A stretch of 64,000 nucleotides of DNA from Plasmodium brasilianum (GCF_023973825.1 NC_090124.1:1605501-1669500); one strand, 5' to 3'; positions 23,721-36,707 are shown, counted from the first letter of the stretch. Made by a program: numbers and translations. Notes: generated by a model not told the origin, from the letters alone.

Positions 23721-26700
23721 TGATGATGGCAAAAATAAAGCGGGAGGTAGAGAAACAGGCGTAGCGAAGGTAAAAGAGGAAGGAATAGAAGAACAAGAAG
23801 TAAAAGAGGTAAACGAAGAACGAACAAAAGGGAGGAAAATGGCTGAAGAGAAAGTAAAAGACAAAGTAAAAGACCAGGTAAAAGACAAAGTAAAAGACCA
23901 AGTAAAAGACAAAATAAAAAAGAAAGTAAAAGATAAAGTAAAAGATAAAGTAAAAGATAAAGTAAAAGATAAAGTAAAAGATAAAGTAAAAGACAAAGTA
24001 AAAGACAAAGTAAAAGACAAAGTAAAAGACAAAGTAAAAGACCAAGTAAAAGACCAAGTAAAAGACCAAGTAAAAGACCAAGTAAAAGAGAATGAAAAAG
24101 AGGTAGGTATAGAGAGTACAAAAGGTAGAGATGTAGGCGAAAAAAAGGCAAAAAAAATGGGACAGAAAATAAAAGAGGTGAGTGAAACGAAGGCAAAAGC
24201 GGTAGGAACGAACACAGGGGAGTATAACAAGGCAAACCAGAAGCAGAAGGAGCAGCAAAGAAACACCAATGAAGCGTCATCAAGTAGTAAAAATGAATTA
24301 AAGGCAAAAGATCCTTTAACAGATATGAGTATTGGCAAATCCGCATTTGAAGTGAAAAGTGTAGCTTCTGACAGCACAAACATTTCGAATGTGTTAAATT
24401 TAGTAAACATGGAAATGAGCAAGAGAGACATGGTAATAAACAGTCTAAGAGAGACGCTCGAATTAGTAAGAAATGATATTAAAATGCTTAGAGAAGAAAA
24501 CGAAATGATGCAAAAAAATTTATTTCAGATGCAATTGAATGTAAGTAAAATTACATCATATGAGACTCAAGGAAACTCTAAAATGAATATGACATCTAAT
24601 CAAAACCACAAGGTTAGTGGTATCCCGGGACAGGCACCTCCCCCGTCTCATCCACCCACGAGCCTAGATAATGCATTTTTAGTGGCCTCTAATAAAATTA
24701 GCAGCAATATTAGCAGTAACATTAGCAGCATTCCTCGCAATGGCAGTAGCTGGATTAAGCAAAAAAATAGGATGCACATAGAGGGAATTGAACCCGCCTC
24801 TGAGGAGACATTGCATTTATCTGCTACTGTAAGCAGTGAAAAGGACAATAAATTGATTAGTCCAAGTGAAGAAGTATATAGACTGAAAAAAAAAGTTTTC
24901 ACGTTCATAAAATTGTTAAACATGAATTTCCTTTCTGATAAGAAGAAGAACAACAACAATAGTGGAAATTATAATAAGAAAAGGATAATAAATTTAAATT
25001 GTCTAAATAATGAAATGGATAAACTAATTGCTATGATGAAGGATAGTGAAGAAGTCGTTAGTCAGGAACGTGTACAAGACATACACTCACGAAGCTTTAA
25101 TAGTTACGATTTTACGAATAATGATGAAAATTGTTTTGTGCTACTAGAAAATGGGAAAAGCGTACCGATGAAGGATGAAGGATGTCTAAGGAGTTTGTTA
25201 AGCGGCACTGAGAGGGGTGAGAAGACGGACGGACAGAGTAGTGGTATTAGCCGCAGTTGTGAAGAGAAAATAAAATCGAAGAAGAATGGTGCATCTATTA
25301 AGGACGAATTTGTAACAAGGTATCCTTTGAACCAGAGGAACGAAAATACCCTTGAACATGTGAACATAGATAATGCTAATGCAAAGAGATGGGGAGATGC
25401 ATTAACAATGTTTAAACACAAAATTGAGGAGAATGAATGTGTAAAGAAGAAGTTACCAGAAAAGAAAGAATCATTGAAAGAAAACAGTTTTATAAATTAT
25501 TTTAATTTTTTTATGAACAAAGCTAAGGAAAGTATAGACATTAAAAAAATAGTATCTTCAGAGACAAATAAGGGGGATATTAAAAGAGATATCAAAGGAG
25601 ACGTTAAGGGGGATACTAATGCACACACAAAGGAACACATTAAGAGAGAGGGCATACCAAAGGAACGGAGTGAACAATCCGATGTGTCTACTTATATAAA
25701 AAAAAAGAACAAAACAAGAAAAAATTATTTTCAAGAGTATATGACTTATTGTGCTAAAATGGAACAACAAAGTAGTGTTACAAAGGAAAAGAGGGAGAAT
25801 TGGATAACTAACTCACTTGTAAATGAAAAGATGGAATTAAAGAATTCCTTTCCCACTAGCTTAGATAAACTTTGCAATGATGAAAGAAGTGAAAATTTTA
25901 AAGCTGTAAAGGCAAGGAGTAGCTTAAGGTACGATCAAAAATTAGATAGGAAGAGCAAAGAGTCAAAGCAACAAATAAGTAATGATAGTAATCATAATAA
26001 AACAAGTAGTAGGAATACTACCACGACTTCCGTCCGTACAATCGGCGATAGGGAAAGCAGCGGAAATGTACAAAAAAGTAAGAGAAAGAAGAGAAAAAGA
26101 AAAAAAAAAAAAAAAGTAAGGAGAGCATACCAAGTATGGACAGCATAAAAAGTAAGGAGAGCATACCAAGTATGGACAGCATAAAAAGTAAGGAGAGCAT
26201 ACCAAGTATGGACAGCATAGAAAGTAAGGAGAACATACCAAGTATGGACAGCATAAAAAGTAAGGAGAGCATACCAAGTATGGACAGCATAGAAAGTAAG
26301 GAGAACATACCAAGTATGGACAGCATAGAAAGTAAGGAGAACATACCAAGTATGGACAGCATAGAAAGTAAGGAGAACATACCAAGTATGGACAGCATAG
26401 AAAGTAAAGAGAACATACCAAGTAAAGGAATTAAAAAAAAGAAAAAGAACAAAGAAGTGCAGAACAAAGAAGTGGACAACGTTGACAATAATGTAATACA
26501 GGACAAAGAAGGAAAAAGCTCAAAAAACACCCCCCAAAATAAACATGATTTAGTATTATGCACTTATGATGAGGAGAAACAGCAGAGCGATAACTTGACG
26601 GACAGTGCCGATAGTGTAGTTTACAACTATAATCTTTATAATGCTATATACGATTTAAATGAACAATTTTCTAATGTTGTAAAGAATATTCACATCGACC

Positions 26701-27326
26701 AAAATGTTCAGCAGACGGGTAGAGTGCAAGACACACAGGAGAAGGTGAAAAAGAAAAAAAGGGAGGAAATGAAGGAAAAGAATAGGAAGAATAGGAGGAA
26801 GACGCAGGAGTGGAATCACAAGGAGCTACAGGAAGAGCGGAAGCCGGAGGAGAAGCAGGAGAAGCAGAAGAAGCAGAAGAAGCAGAAGAAGCAGAAGATG
26901 CAGAAGAAGCAGAAGACGCAGAAGAAGCAGCATCAGAAGGGGGAAAAAAGTGAGAGTAAAAAGGAGGAGAAAAATGCGAAAAAAATGGAAAAAAATGAGA
27001 GCAAAAATAGTGAACAGAATGAAAAAAAAAAAAAAAAGAAAAAGAAGAAAAAGAGAAGAAAGAAAAGCAAAGATTACAGTGCATCAAGAGAGCATGATAC
27101 GAACAAGACTAGTAGTGCCAGTATAGATCAAAATAATGATTACAATTTTATTGATGCATCATTTAATGAAAATCAGAAACAAAAAAAAACAAGAAAAAAA
27201 AGTATATATGAAGAGTACATAACCCAAGAGGAAGCAATTAAGGGAATCATTAAAAAAAAGTACATTCGAGTAAGCGAAAATAGAAATTATTGGCCCAGTG
27301 GCTGTAATGAACATTACATACGTATG

Positions 27327-27400
<74 letters not shown>

Positions 27401-30400
27401 TATAGATATAAATATATGTGAGTGTTGTCTCTACACATATACATGCGTGTGCGTGTATTTATACCAACATACATATATATTTATATAAATGTGCTTGTAC
27501 ATATGTGCATCTATTTATTCATAAAAATTGCTCTTCACCCCCTCAGGGTATCCTAAACGTAAGAAAATACGACTATGGCTTCGTCCTTCACAACAATGAG
27601 AAAATACATATAAGGTCTAAGAGGGATATGAACAGAGCTATTGATGGAGATTCAGTTGTTATAAAATTGAAAAGAAGAAAAGATAAAGAAGATGGGAGTG
27701 ATATTAATAGGGATAGTGAAATGGATGATGAGCGGGATGGTTATAGAAACGATAACTGCAATGATAAGAGTGAGGATGAGCATGAAGGCAAGGTAGTGTA
27801 TATCGAGGAGCACCACGGGTCAAACATACAGTACGTATGCATTATCAGAGATAAAATAAAAAATCAGAAATATAACATAGCTATTCCATTTAAAAAAAAT
27901 ATCCCTTTAATAAAGGTATTAAATGAACATATACACGAATTTATAAAAAAGTGTAATGTAACAGATATAACTAACCAGCTAGTATATATTAAAGTATTTC
28001 AGTGGAATACTAATGAATCATTTCCACAGGGAAAAATTGTAGAAATGTTAGGACAGAATGACATTTTTCATAATATGCAAAATGCAATATTATTAAATCA
28101 TAATTTAAAGTTCAATTTAAAAGATGCTTTAGAAGACCAGTACTTAAAAGATTTAAAAAACAAAAATGCATATAATAATATAATAGGTGAAGAGATAAAG
28201 AAACGAACTGACTTAACGAAGAAATGTATTTTTACAATAGACCCAGAAACAGCAAAAGATTTAGATGATGCTATTAATATTAGTAAGATAAGTAGGAAAA
28301 GAATAACAAGCTGTAGCTATTACTTACAAATTGTTCATAATTTAATTGTTCATAATGGGGATATAGAAGAGTCCATTTTGCAAAAAAATTTATCGTTATT
28401 TGTTAGTGACAATGATAAAGATCATGATGGTAATAATTTTTTTGAAAATTTAAAAAAGAACAAGTATGTAAGGGATATGGAAAGCATTAAGTATGACAAT
28501 TTTATGAGGGATAAGGTGGAAGTAAATGGGAGGTTAAAAAAAAAAAACATAAAAAAGGGGGATAGTGAGAGGGAGAGCTATTTCATTAGCGATAGCGATA
28601 GTGGTAACATAAACGTACATGTAAACGTAAACATAAATGACGATGTTAAAAGAAAAAGTTTTAAAAATTCTCGGAATGGAAAAAACTTGGAGGGAAATAA
28701 TGTAAACGTTCATCGGAGCGTTGCTCCATTTTCCTGTTGGAATGGGTCTTTCGTGCACAGCATAAAGGGGAACAGTAGCGGTAGCAACAGCGGCAGTAAT
28801 AGCGGCAGTAATGGCGGCAGTAGTAGCGGCAGTAGTAGTGGCAGTAGTAGCGGTAATAATAGCAGTTCCAAAAAACGATGCACAAAAAGGAGAAGGCGTA
28901 AAGCGAGATCCACCATTGAAGAAAATATATCAGTAACAAACAGTTCATGTGCACATGGGCGAAACAACATGAACGGTTTGGAAAAATACGAGCAGAACAT
29001 TTTCTGCAAATCGAACAATTCTGTTGATGTACAGGAAAATGAAGATAATAATCTGAGTGATATTTGCGCTTTAGAGGAAGTAACAAAAAATGAACATAAT
29101 AATATTAAGCTAAATATGCATAAAAAGAAGAAGAAAATATACACAGAATATTTTGGTAATCCATGTGAAGAAATTGCACACGATGAGTATAATTCTGAAC
29201 AGATTGAGTTAGATAGTAGTATAAATGGGAAAAGGAACAATAAAAAGGTAAGAAGTCGGGGGAAGGCAGACAAAGGAAAGAGGGAAAAGGAAGAACAGGA
29301 TATGTTTGATTTTATCCAAAGGGAAGAAGAGGAGGAAGAAGAGGAGGAAGAAGAGGAGGAAGAAGAAGACCAAGTGGAATATAAGAGGGGGTCCCCAAAT
29401 TGCAGCAGCATGAACAGGTCAGGTGCGTTAGAGGAATGGTATGATAGAAGAAAGACATACCACGAAAAAATTACCTTATCATACGGAGATTACGAAAGAT
29501 ATTTGAAAAAAAATAGAGGAATAATAAAAAAAGAAGAAAACAATAAAAATAAAAAATTTTCAAACAAATACGCACATATTTTTAAAAAGGATTATAACAA
29601 AGATATAGGTTACGACATAGTAAATAATTATGATTTATTTTGTAATAAATGTAAAGAGTACATTAATGTAAATGATATAATAAACGAAATGAAAGAAGAA
29701 AAATGGAAAAAATATAATTTATATGAAATTGGTGTACACATAACTGACGTTTCTTTTTTTATTAAAGAAAATTCATCTTTAGATATTAATGCCCGTAACA
29801 GAGCTATGACTATTTACTTAACTCACACATGTTTTCCAATGATTTCAAGAATATTAAGTGAAGAATTATGTAGCTTAGATCCTACAAATAATCGTTTATG
29901 TTTATCCATATTTTTTTACATGGACAGTTCAGGTAAAATTGATCATAATTCATTTTTTATTAAGGAAAGTATAATAAACAGTAAGGTGAAGTTTACATAT
30001 GAAGAGGTGTACCTTATTGTGAAGAAGTATGTTAAATTAAAAAGAAGGATTAACAAATTGAAAAAGCAAGAGATGCTTTCAATTACTGGTCCTATGCCTC
30101 AACAAGGGGAACAGTCCATTGGGTGTGGTGAAAAGGATGAACGTACAGAAAAAGGTGGGCAAGTTGATAACTTAGATGACAATTTCTCATGCAAAGGAAA
30201 TCGTGGAAGTAGTAGTAATGCTCCTATGTCTAATAAAAATCTGAAAAGTGGAATTTGTGCAGGTATTGTTTCCTCAGGTAGTGAGAAGGAATGCATTAAA
30301 AAAAAAAATAGCATTTACAGAAATTTCTTAAGCTTACATTTTTATAACAAAGTGAAGAAGAGCATCAATAAAAACGACAATAGTTATTTGGACAACTTGT

Positions 30401-33352
30401 CTAATATTTTGAAAGATGAGTTTGAGTTGGATAAAATGACACACATTGCTGATTTTAATTGTTCTGAACAAGTCATGTGCAAGAAGAGAAATATGACCCC
30501 CCATATTTTGAAAATTGAGAACGGCTCGAATAGCAATAGCGGAAGTAGTAGAAGTAGCGGGAAGAAGAAGACAAAGAAGAAGAGCGTGCTAACGAAAGCA
30601 AACGAAGTTGTAAAGGAAAAGATATTACAGGATAATCACGTGAGAAACAGCATCCAAGGGCTGGTGAATATATTTAAAAATTTGAATAACTCAAAACATA
30701 ATTTAACAATTAAAGAAATGATTAGTATCGTAAAAAATTTATATCATATGCATAAAATAACAAAAGGGGCAAGAAAAATACGGCGAAAAAATGGCTCACT
30801 ATTATTTAATAATGATAAGATAAATTTTATTTTATCAAATTCTTGTAATCCTATAGGAATAGTAAGAAAGCAGTATACTTTTGCAAATTATATGATTGAG
30901 GAATTAATGTTAAGTGCTAATAAATTAGTAGCTATTCGTCAATATTTTAGTAAGTATAGAGATTTTTCAGTTTTCCGTTCACATAGTTTAAGTAATGCGA
31001 TTGAAGTTGCTGATATTATTGAATTGTTAAAAAAACATGGAATTAATTTTGAATTTTGTGATTTGAGACATATTTTAAAATTTTTAGATGAAAAAAAAAA
31101 ATATTTCAGACATAAAAATAAAAATGTATTTGACATTGTTTGTGCTTATGTTAAAAAAAAAATGGTTAGAGCAGAATATCATACTTATAAATATATAAAA
31201 GATAATAATATGAGCACATATCATTATGCTCTTTCTTTTCTTATATATACGCATTTTACTTCACCAATTAGAAGATACCCAGATATCTTGGTGCATCGTG
31301 TAATTAAAAAAATTATTAACGATGAACATAAATTGAAGGAAAAATTATGTACAAGTCAGGATATTCTCAAAAGTGTCGAAACCACTGACGTTGTAAGTTT
31401 TGTGAATTTTAACGCGTTCATTTGTTTTTTCGGGCATTATTGCATATACGTTTTAGCACACAATTTATATATTTGTTCAGCAAATATTTCGGAATGCATT
31501 TATTAAAGTGCATCCATATGAGTATATATATATATATGTATTTACGTATATATGTGTGTGTGTGTTTGCATATGTATGTATGTTATTAAATATTTTATTT
31601 ATTATATTTATTTTATTATTTTATTATTTTTTTTTTTTTTTTCCCATTAGGGTATAATTGAAAAGGTGTGTGACAACTGCAACAACTGCAAGGCGAAGTC
31701 GAAGAGGGCACAAATAGACTGTGAAATTGTAAGGACATATGCACACGCCAAAATGCTTATATATGTATGACTTGTACATGCACATGAATAACTGCACATG
31801 TTTGTAAACACATTCCCCATTGATATACATTTCTTTTTTTTTTTCTCAAGGCCTTTTTTTGTTTGTATTTGCAAAAACGAGACTACCCCGGATATAATAG
31901 AGGTACTTACTACTTTCTCCGTATCAACTGTGATTTCGTTTTATATTTTCCTCGGTTTTGAATGTGCTTGTGTATTTATACCTGTACATGTACATGTAAA
32001 GAACACACTTAACGCACATGTGTGATGCTTATATGTAATGTATATATGTTTGTATATATGTATGTATATATGTATGTATATATGTATGTATATATGTATG
32101 TATATATGTATGTATATATGTATGTATATATGTATGTATATATATATGTTTATATGTATGTATATATGTATGTATATGTATATATATATGTATATATGTA
32201 TGTATATATGTATGTATATGTATATATATAATACACACATTGCCAAGTGTATACGCGTGCGCTTCCAACTTTTTGCAGGAATAATTATGGACATATACAA
32301 GGAAAAATCTTCGATATATTTCAAATCATTTTCATTCGAAAACGTAAAATTGAATTAAAAAGAATTAAATTGAATTAAGTTGAATTAAACATTTATGAAC
32401 AGTTAATAAAACATGAACAAAATAGAAAAGGAAAAGCAAAATATCCTATTCGCGTACCTTTTTGCATACCTTTTTTTTAATTTTTTTTTTTTTTTTTTTT
32501 TTCCTTTTATTTAGAACTTGTATCATTATGGAAACGAAAAGCATATTCACAAAATGAACAAACATCACCTGGTAAATTTAACATGTTTATTTTCTCGACG
32601 TACTTAGGAAAAAAATAAAACAAAATAAAAAAAACTATTAAAATTAAAATTAAAATAAAAATAAAAATATAAATAAATAATTAAATAAAATAACTTATAA
32701 AAAAATGATGTACATGCATGTTTGCATTCCTACATACATATGCAAAAGGGCATACATTTTCTGTCCTATTTTTGTAGAAATTTTTGAGCAATTATGTCAT
32801 TCATCCGAATGTCCAAAACCAAGAGGTAAAGGGAAAAAAAGAAAAAAAAAAGAAAAAAAAAGAAAAAAAAAGAAAAAAAAAGAAAAAAAAAGAAAAATGT
32901 TATATAAAAAGTGGTGTAAACTTTTCACGACCTCTTGTTTGCATATACGTATGCAGGCACAGAACATACAACGTACACAGTTGTTAATTGTTAGTGTTTG
33001 CTAATTATTCATTGTTATTATTATTTTTTTTTTTTTTTCTTTTTTCCAGTTCACTCTTATCGTTTACGGAAATAAAAAAAAAAAAGTGTTATTGCGAAGG
33101 GTGTATAAGGTATTAAGAAACATGAATATAATAAAGCAAAACATAGCACGGTTTTTCAGTTTTAATGTGCTGTTATGTTTTGCTTCCTTGTACAGTTATA
33201 AGTCATAAATGAAGTATGCTCCACGCATATATATACATTTACGTACATATTTTTGACTTATTTTTTAGCGATTTGACTATATACCTTTATATTTTTTCCC
33301 ACTGAACTCTATGCCCCCCTCATATTTGTTGGCAGTAGCGTTTAACAAATAA
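22354..33352 (+). CDS. DIS3L2-like RNB-domain 3'-5' exoribonuclease (apparent frameshift)
   Basis: RNase II/RNB family exoribonuclease. Exons: 22354-27269, 27547-31392, 31651-31728, 31851-31902, 32279-32343, 32515-32571, 32778-32825, 33050-33109 and 33269-33352 (TAA); all junctions keep frame. About 1,500 residues of Lys/Asn/Glu-rich sequence come first. The linker [14 protein letters not shown] leads into a cold-shock domain ([28 protein letters not shown]). The RNB signature [11 protein letters not shown] at 28240-28272 keeps all four metal-binding aspartates. Later blocks are [42 protein letters not shown] and a C-terminal S1-like segment (FTLIVYGN). Two long low-complexity inserts split the RNB domain (about 28330-29600 and 30060-30640). 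No PIN domain is seen, so it is closer to DIS3L2 than to RRP44/DIS3. The first exon shifts frame at the 16-A run 26100-26115; one added A, or two fewer, restores it. Confidence 0.83.
23632..23720 (+). repeat. Asn-coding AAT/AGT microsatellite
   Basis: A trinucleotide tract, first AGTAAT then AAT units, encodes alternating Ser-Asn followed by about 22 asparagines in the N-terminal half of the ribonuclease. It is a typical Plasmodium Asn tract. Confidence 0.93.
23850..24095 (+). repeat. Coding repeat (VKDK/VKDQ) in the ribonuclease
   Basis: About 20 copies of a 12-nt unit, GTAAAAGACAAA or the CAA-ended variant, encode a Val-Lys-Asp-Lys/Gln charged repeat. Variants are clustered: Gln copies lie at both ends and Lys copies in the middle. 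Confidence 0.93.
26100..26115 (+). other. Frame break at a 16-A run in the ribonuclease
   Basis: Upstream of this run the gene reads in the frame of 22354; downstream it reads one base off. The upstream frame ends in a stop at 26146-26148, while the downstream frame opens just before the run and continues through the 12-residue repeat into the conserved DIS3L2-like linker. I found no splice pair in matching phase. A homopolymer length error is the simplest explanation. Confidence 0.75.
26116..26432 (+). repeat. 36-nt coding repeat (SIPSMDSI) in the ribonuclease
   Basis: Nearly nine head-to-tail copies of a 36-nt unit encode a 12-residue repeat built on [12 protein letters not shown]. An E/K change at two positions defines sub-variants, with [10 protein letters not shown] copies dominating the 3' half. 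It begins directly after the A-run where the frame changes. Confidence 0.95.
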
Positions 33353-34511
33353 AAAAAAAAAAAGGACTAATTAATGGATTAACGCACTAATATATTAATG
33401 AATTAACGAATTAACGAATTAATGTACTGATGAATGAAAGGTTATATGAGCTTAAAATAAAAAAAAAAAAAAAAAAATTTTTAAATAACAGAAAACAAAA
33501 TGAACAAGCATTAAACGTGAGGAATTGAACAGGACGAACAAAAACTGCTGATAAATTGAATAAAGGATGCGAGAAGATAAAAATGCTTTCCATTCCTTTC
33601 GTTCTGTTTTTTCTTTCTTTTTCTTTCTTTTTCTTTCTATTTCTTTCCTTTTCTTTCCTTTTCTTTCCTTTTCTTTCCTTTTCTTTCCTTTTCTTTCATT
33701 TTCTTTCATTTTTTTTTCTTTTTTTTTCTTTCTTTCTTTTTCTTTCATTTTCTTTTTTTCTTTTTTTTTTTTGGTTTCATCATCTACATAAAGCTATGAT
33801 GTACTGAAGTACGAACTACTAATTACATGTGTTTTTCGTAAAAATGCAAGAAATGAGAATTTTTTTTTTTTTTTTTCGTTTTTAATCGAATAAAAATGTT
33901 TTTTGTTTTTTGGTGAAGTTAATCTTTATTTATTTACACATGCCACCCCATCATATATTTTCCTACAATCCTTTCCTTCAAGTAAAATTTTTTTCTGTGT
34001 ACCATTCCTGCATGTGTATCTTTGCACAATATGCATATTTCTGCGTGCTTTCTTTTTTAACTCATTTATTTTGTTATTGTATATTTGTTCTCGTTTTTAT
34101 TAATCTTATATATTATTTCATTTGTTTATTTATCATATATATTATCTCACTTGTTTATTTTCCTACTATACGTTTATCTCCACCTTCCTTTTTTTTTATA
34201 CATATCAATTTTGTTTATACAAGAGGAAGAAGTTAACAAGTAGTGAACTAGTAACCCTCCCCCTCTTCCATTCGAAGTTGGAATAGTGCGTCTATGTTAC
34301 ATACATGCGTGTGTATGTACATATATATATATGTATGCATGTTCATACGTATGTTTATATGTGTATCCCCAAGCAGTAATTAAATTTATTATGGGTGTTT
34401 TGCTACCCCAGGTGTGAAACAGCGCGCTTAGCGAACATAATTTTTCTCTTCAAAAAAAAAAAAAAAAAAGAAGAGTAGCGTCTAGTGGAGAAAATAAAGC
34501 AAAAGTAAAAA
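33353..34511. other. Intergenic region with a TTTTCTTTC repeat
   Basis: Spacer between two same-strand genes. At about 33605-33775 there is a pyrimidine repeat of TTTTCTTTC units; A-runs lie near 33350 and 33458. TATG-rich sequence at 34310-34360 and an A-run at 34453-34469 come just before the GWT1 ATG. I see no exon here. Confidence 0.7.
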
Positions 34512-36707
34512 ATGACAAATTTAAATATAATTGTTTATCTTCTCGTTTGTCCCTTCAATTTAACATACGTGTTAGATTCAGTGTGTTATATGAGTGAATT
34601 AAGTAAAGTAACTCGGAATAAGAACACCTTCAGTTATGGAAATAAAAGGAAGAGTGGAAAATACTCACTACATTATGAAGAGTACTTGTATGATATGGGT
34701 AAATCATATTTCGAAATAATACTAAAGAATAAAAAAGATATTAGAAAAATGCAAGAAGCAAATTACGATATAATAATGGAACATTACAGTAGTAATAGAA
34801 ATGAATACGAACTGGAGTTAGTACAAGTGAGAGAGGATATAATACACTTATTTTATAAAAATTTGAAAAGTGAAAAATTAATACAAATAAAAATTAATAA
34901 AAGAAATAATAATAATAATAATAATATTAATGGTGGAAAGTTTTATTCCTCTTTATTTGCTAATAATTGTCTTTATAAATTAAATGAAAAAGACTATAAC
35001 ATAATGAAAGAAACAACGAATCATAGCAGGGCAATAACACTAAATAGTTATTATATATACACATATATAATGTTTTTTGCTCTGTGTATATATGTAGAAA
35101 AGGGTTTATTAATTGCTTTTCCAGTTTTAAGAACATACGAAATAATTTTGACACTATTTATTGTGTTTGTACCTGCTATTTTATTTATATTTTTTTATTT
35201 TTACCTTAGCTTAATAAAAATATTAGCGCTTTTTCTTTTTTTTTACGTATTTTTTTTCCTATGCCACTCTAAGAAAAGAGAAGTAAACACAAGTACGGAG
35301 AAACTGCTTCGATTGGTGAGACCTGATCCTGCTATCACTACTGCAAGTGCTTCAGCTGCTAACACTGCTTCCGCCATTACCAATACTTCTAACGGAGTGG
35401 ATGGGGAAAACTATGGTAGTAGGTACATGTTGCTAATGAACACGTCGTTAATGAGCATGAGACTGATGAACATGTGTATGACCTATCTGTGCATATTTGG
35501 AATCGACTTTTTTTTTTTTCCAAAACATTTTGCAAAATCATTTTATTATGGAAACACGTTGATGGACTTAGGAATTGGTGCTTGTATTACTTCAAGCGCA
35601 TATACTTTTAAAAAAAGAAAATTAAAATATATACAAGAGAAGAAAAGAATATTTGAGTTAAAACATTTTATTTTGTTTTTTCTTGGAATTGCTAGGTATA
35701 TAGCTATTAAAGTTTTCAGTTATCACTATAGTTCAACGGAATATGGTGTCCACTGGAATTTCTTTCTAACCTTATTTTGTACCTTTACTATTTCTAATAT
35801 AGTTTTTATTATAATTAAAAAAATTTACCATATTTTTCTTTTTAGCTGTTTTTCGATTTTTTTGTATGAATTGTTTATACAATTTTTTACCATCCATGAT
35901 TACTTATTAGTAGAGAATAAAAGAACAAATTTTTTTTCATTAAACAGGCAAGGTATTTTTAATGCCATCGGTTCGGTTAACTTGTATTTGTTCTCTGTTT
36001 CTCTTTGGCACGTATTTATCATGAGAAAAGCAGCAGAGAGGGGTGAAGCAGCAGAGAGGGGTGAAGCAGCAAAGAGGGGTGAAGCAGCAAAGAGGGGTGA
36101 AGCAGCAAAGAGGGGTGAAGCAGCAAAGAGGGGTGAAGCAGCAGAGGGGATGTTCTTCAAAGATGAAGCTTACAATAAGGGAAACTCAAAAAAGAGACGA
36201 GTGAAATGTAGAACATTTATTTACTACTATAATCACTGCATTCCGGTGTGTATATCTCTTCAGAAGTATATTCAAAGATTCAAGCATAAGTTTTATTATG
36301 CCTATGTTAATGTGAAACTATTTTTCCTATCTTTTATATTTTATTGTCTTCACTTTATTTTAAATTCATTTGGAAATTATAGCGTAAGAATTTTATGTAA
36401 CGCTAATTACATTTTTATCATATCATCGATCAGCTTATTTTCTCTGTCCTTGAGTTACTTAGTAGAATTCATCCTAGCAGTAAATATACGAATATACATA
36501 TTAGACAAAATAAATCAAAACAGTCTTATCGTTTTTTTATTTTGCAATATTTTGATGGGTCTCTTTAACATCCTTTTTCGACCCTTGTTATACCCCCTCA
36601 TATTGGATATACTCATTTTAACTGCCTACGCATTTTTAATTTTAATCTTCGCTAGTTTCTTGTCGGGATGTGCAAATCCGACCATGCTTGAAAAGAAGCA
36701 AGCATAG
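34512..36707 (+). CDS. GWT1: GPI inositol acyltransferase GWT1/PIG-W
   Basis: Multispan ER membrane enzyme that acylates the inositol ring of GlcN-PI, an early step of GPI-anchor synthesis; GPI-anchored surface proteins depend on it. Single exon, 731 residues. Diagnostic segments match the family: FFFFPKHFAK followed by GNTLMDLGIGA (luminal FP..FAK...G.SLMD.G.G motif), then TEYGVHWNFFLTL, then NRQGIFNAIGSVNLYLFS, and a C-terminal NSLIVFLFCNILMGLFN hydrophobic block. At least eleven hydrophobic stretches are visible; the family has about thirteen. Plasmodium additions are a longer charged N-terminal section (about residues 40-170), a short Asn tract, a Thr/Ala/Ser-rich loop and a GEAAKR repeat near residue 510. 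GWT1 is a known antifungal target class. Identification is firm from motif order and spacing. Confidence 0.88.
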   Translation: MTNLNIIVYLLVCPFNLTYVLDSVCYMSELSKVTRNKNTFSYGNKRKSGKYSLHYEEYLYDMGKSYFEIILKNKKDIRKMQEANYDIIMEHYSSNRNEYELELVQVREDIIHLFYKNLKSEKLIQIKINKRNNNNNNNINGGKFYSSLFANNCLYKLNEKDYNIMKETTNHSRAITLNSYYIYTYIMFFALCIYVEKGLLIAFPVLRTYEIILTLFIVFVPAILFIFFYFYLSLIKILALFLFFYVFFFLCHSKKREVNTSTEKLLRLVRPDPAITTASASAANTASAITNTSNGVDGENYGSRYMLLMNTSLMSMRLMNMCMTYLCIFGIDFFFFPKHFAKSFYYGNTLMDLGIGACITSSAYTFKKRKLKYIQEKKRIFELKHFILFFLGIARYIAIKVFSYHYSSTEYGVHWNFFLTLFCTFTISNIVFIIIKKIYHIFLFSCFSIFLYELFIQFFTIHDYLLVENKRTNFFSLNRQGIFNAIGSVNLYLFSVSLWHVFIMRKAAERGEAAERGEAAKRGEAAKRGEAAKRGEAAKRGEAAEGMFFKDEAYNKGNSKKRRVKCRTFIYYYNHCIPVCISLQKYIQRFKHKFYYAYVNVKLFFLSFIFYCLHFILNSFGNYSVRILCNANYIFIISSISLFSLSLSYLVEFILAVNIRIYILDKINQNSLIVFLFCNILMGLFNILFRPLLYPLILDILILTAYAFLILIFASFLSGCANPTMLEKKQA
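36027..36150 (+). repeat. 18-nt coding repeat (GEAAKR) in GWT1
   Basis: Seven copies of an 18-nt unit encode Arg-Gly-Glu-Ala-Ala-Lys/Glu in a hydrophilic loop after the NRQGIF segment. The copies are almost identical, so copy number is likely polymorphic. Confidence 0.94.

Noticed and set aside
23427..24431. Long minus-strand open frames (Phe/Tyr/Leu-rich, up to 334 aa) opposite the ribonuclease repeats
   Set aside because: They are mirror images of the VKDK and Asn repeats on the coding strand; the plus strand is the conserved gene.
25963..26563. Minus-strand frames with [11 protein letters not shown] or [12 protein letters not shown] repeats
   Set aside because: Antisense reading of the 36-nt repeat in the ribonuclease.
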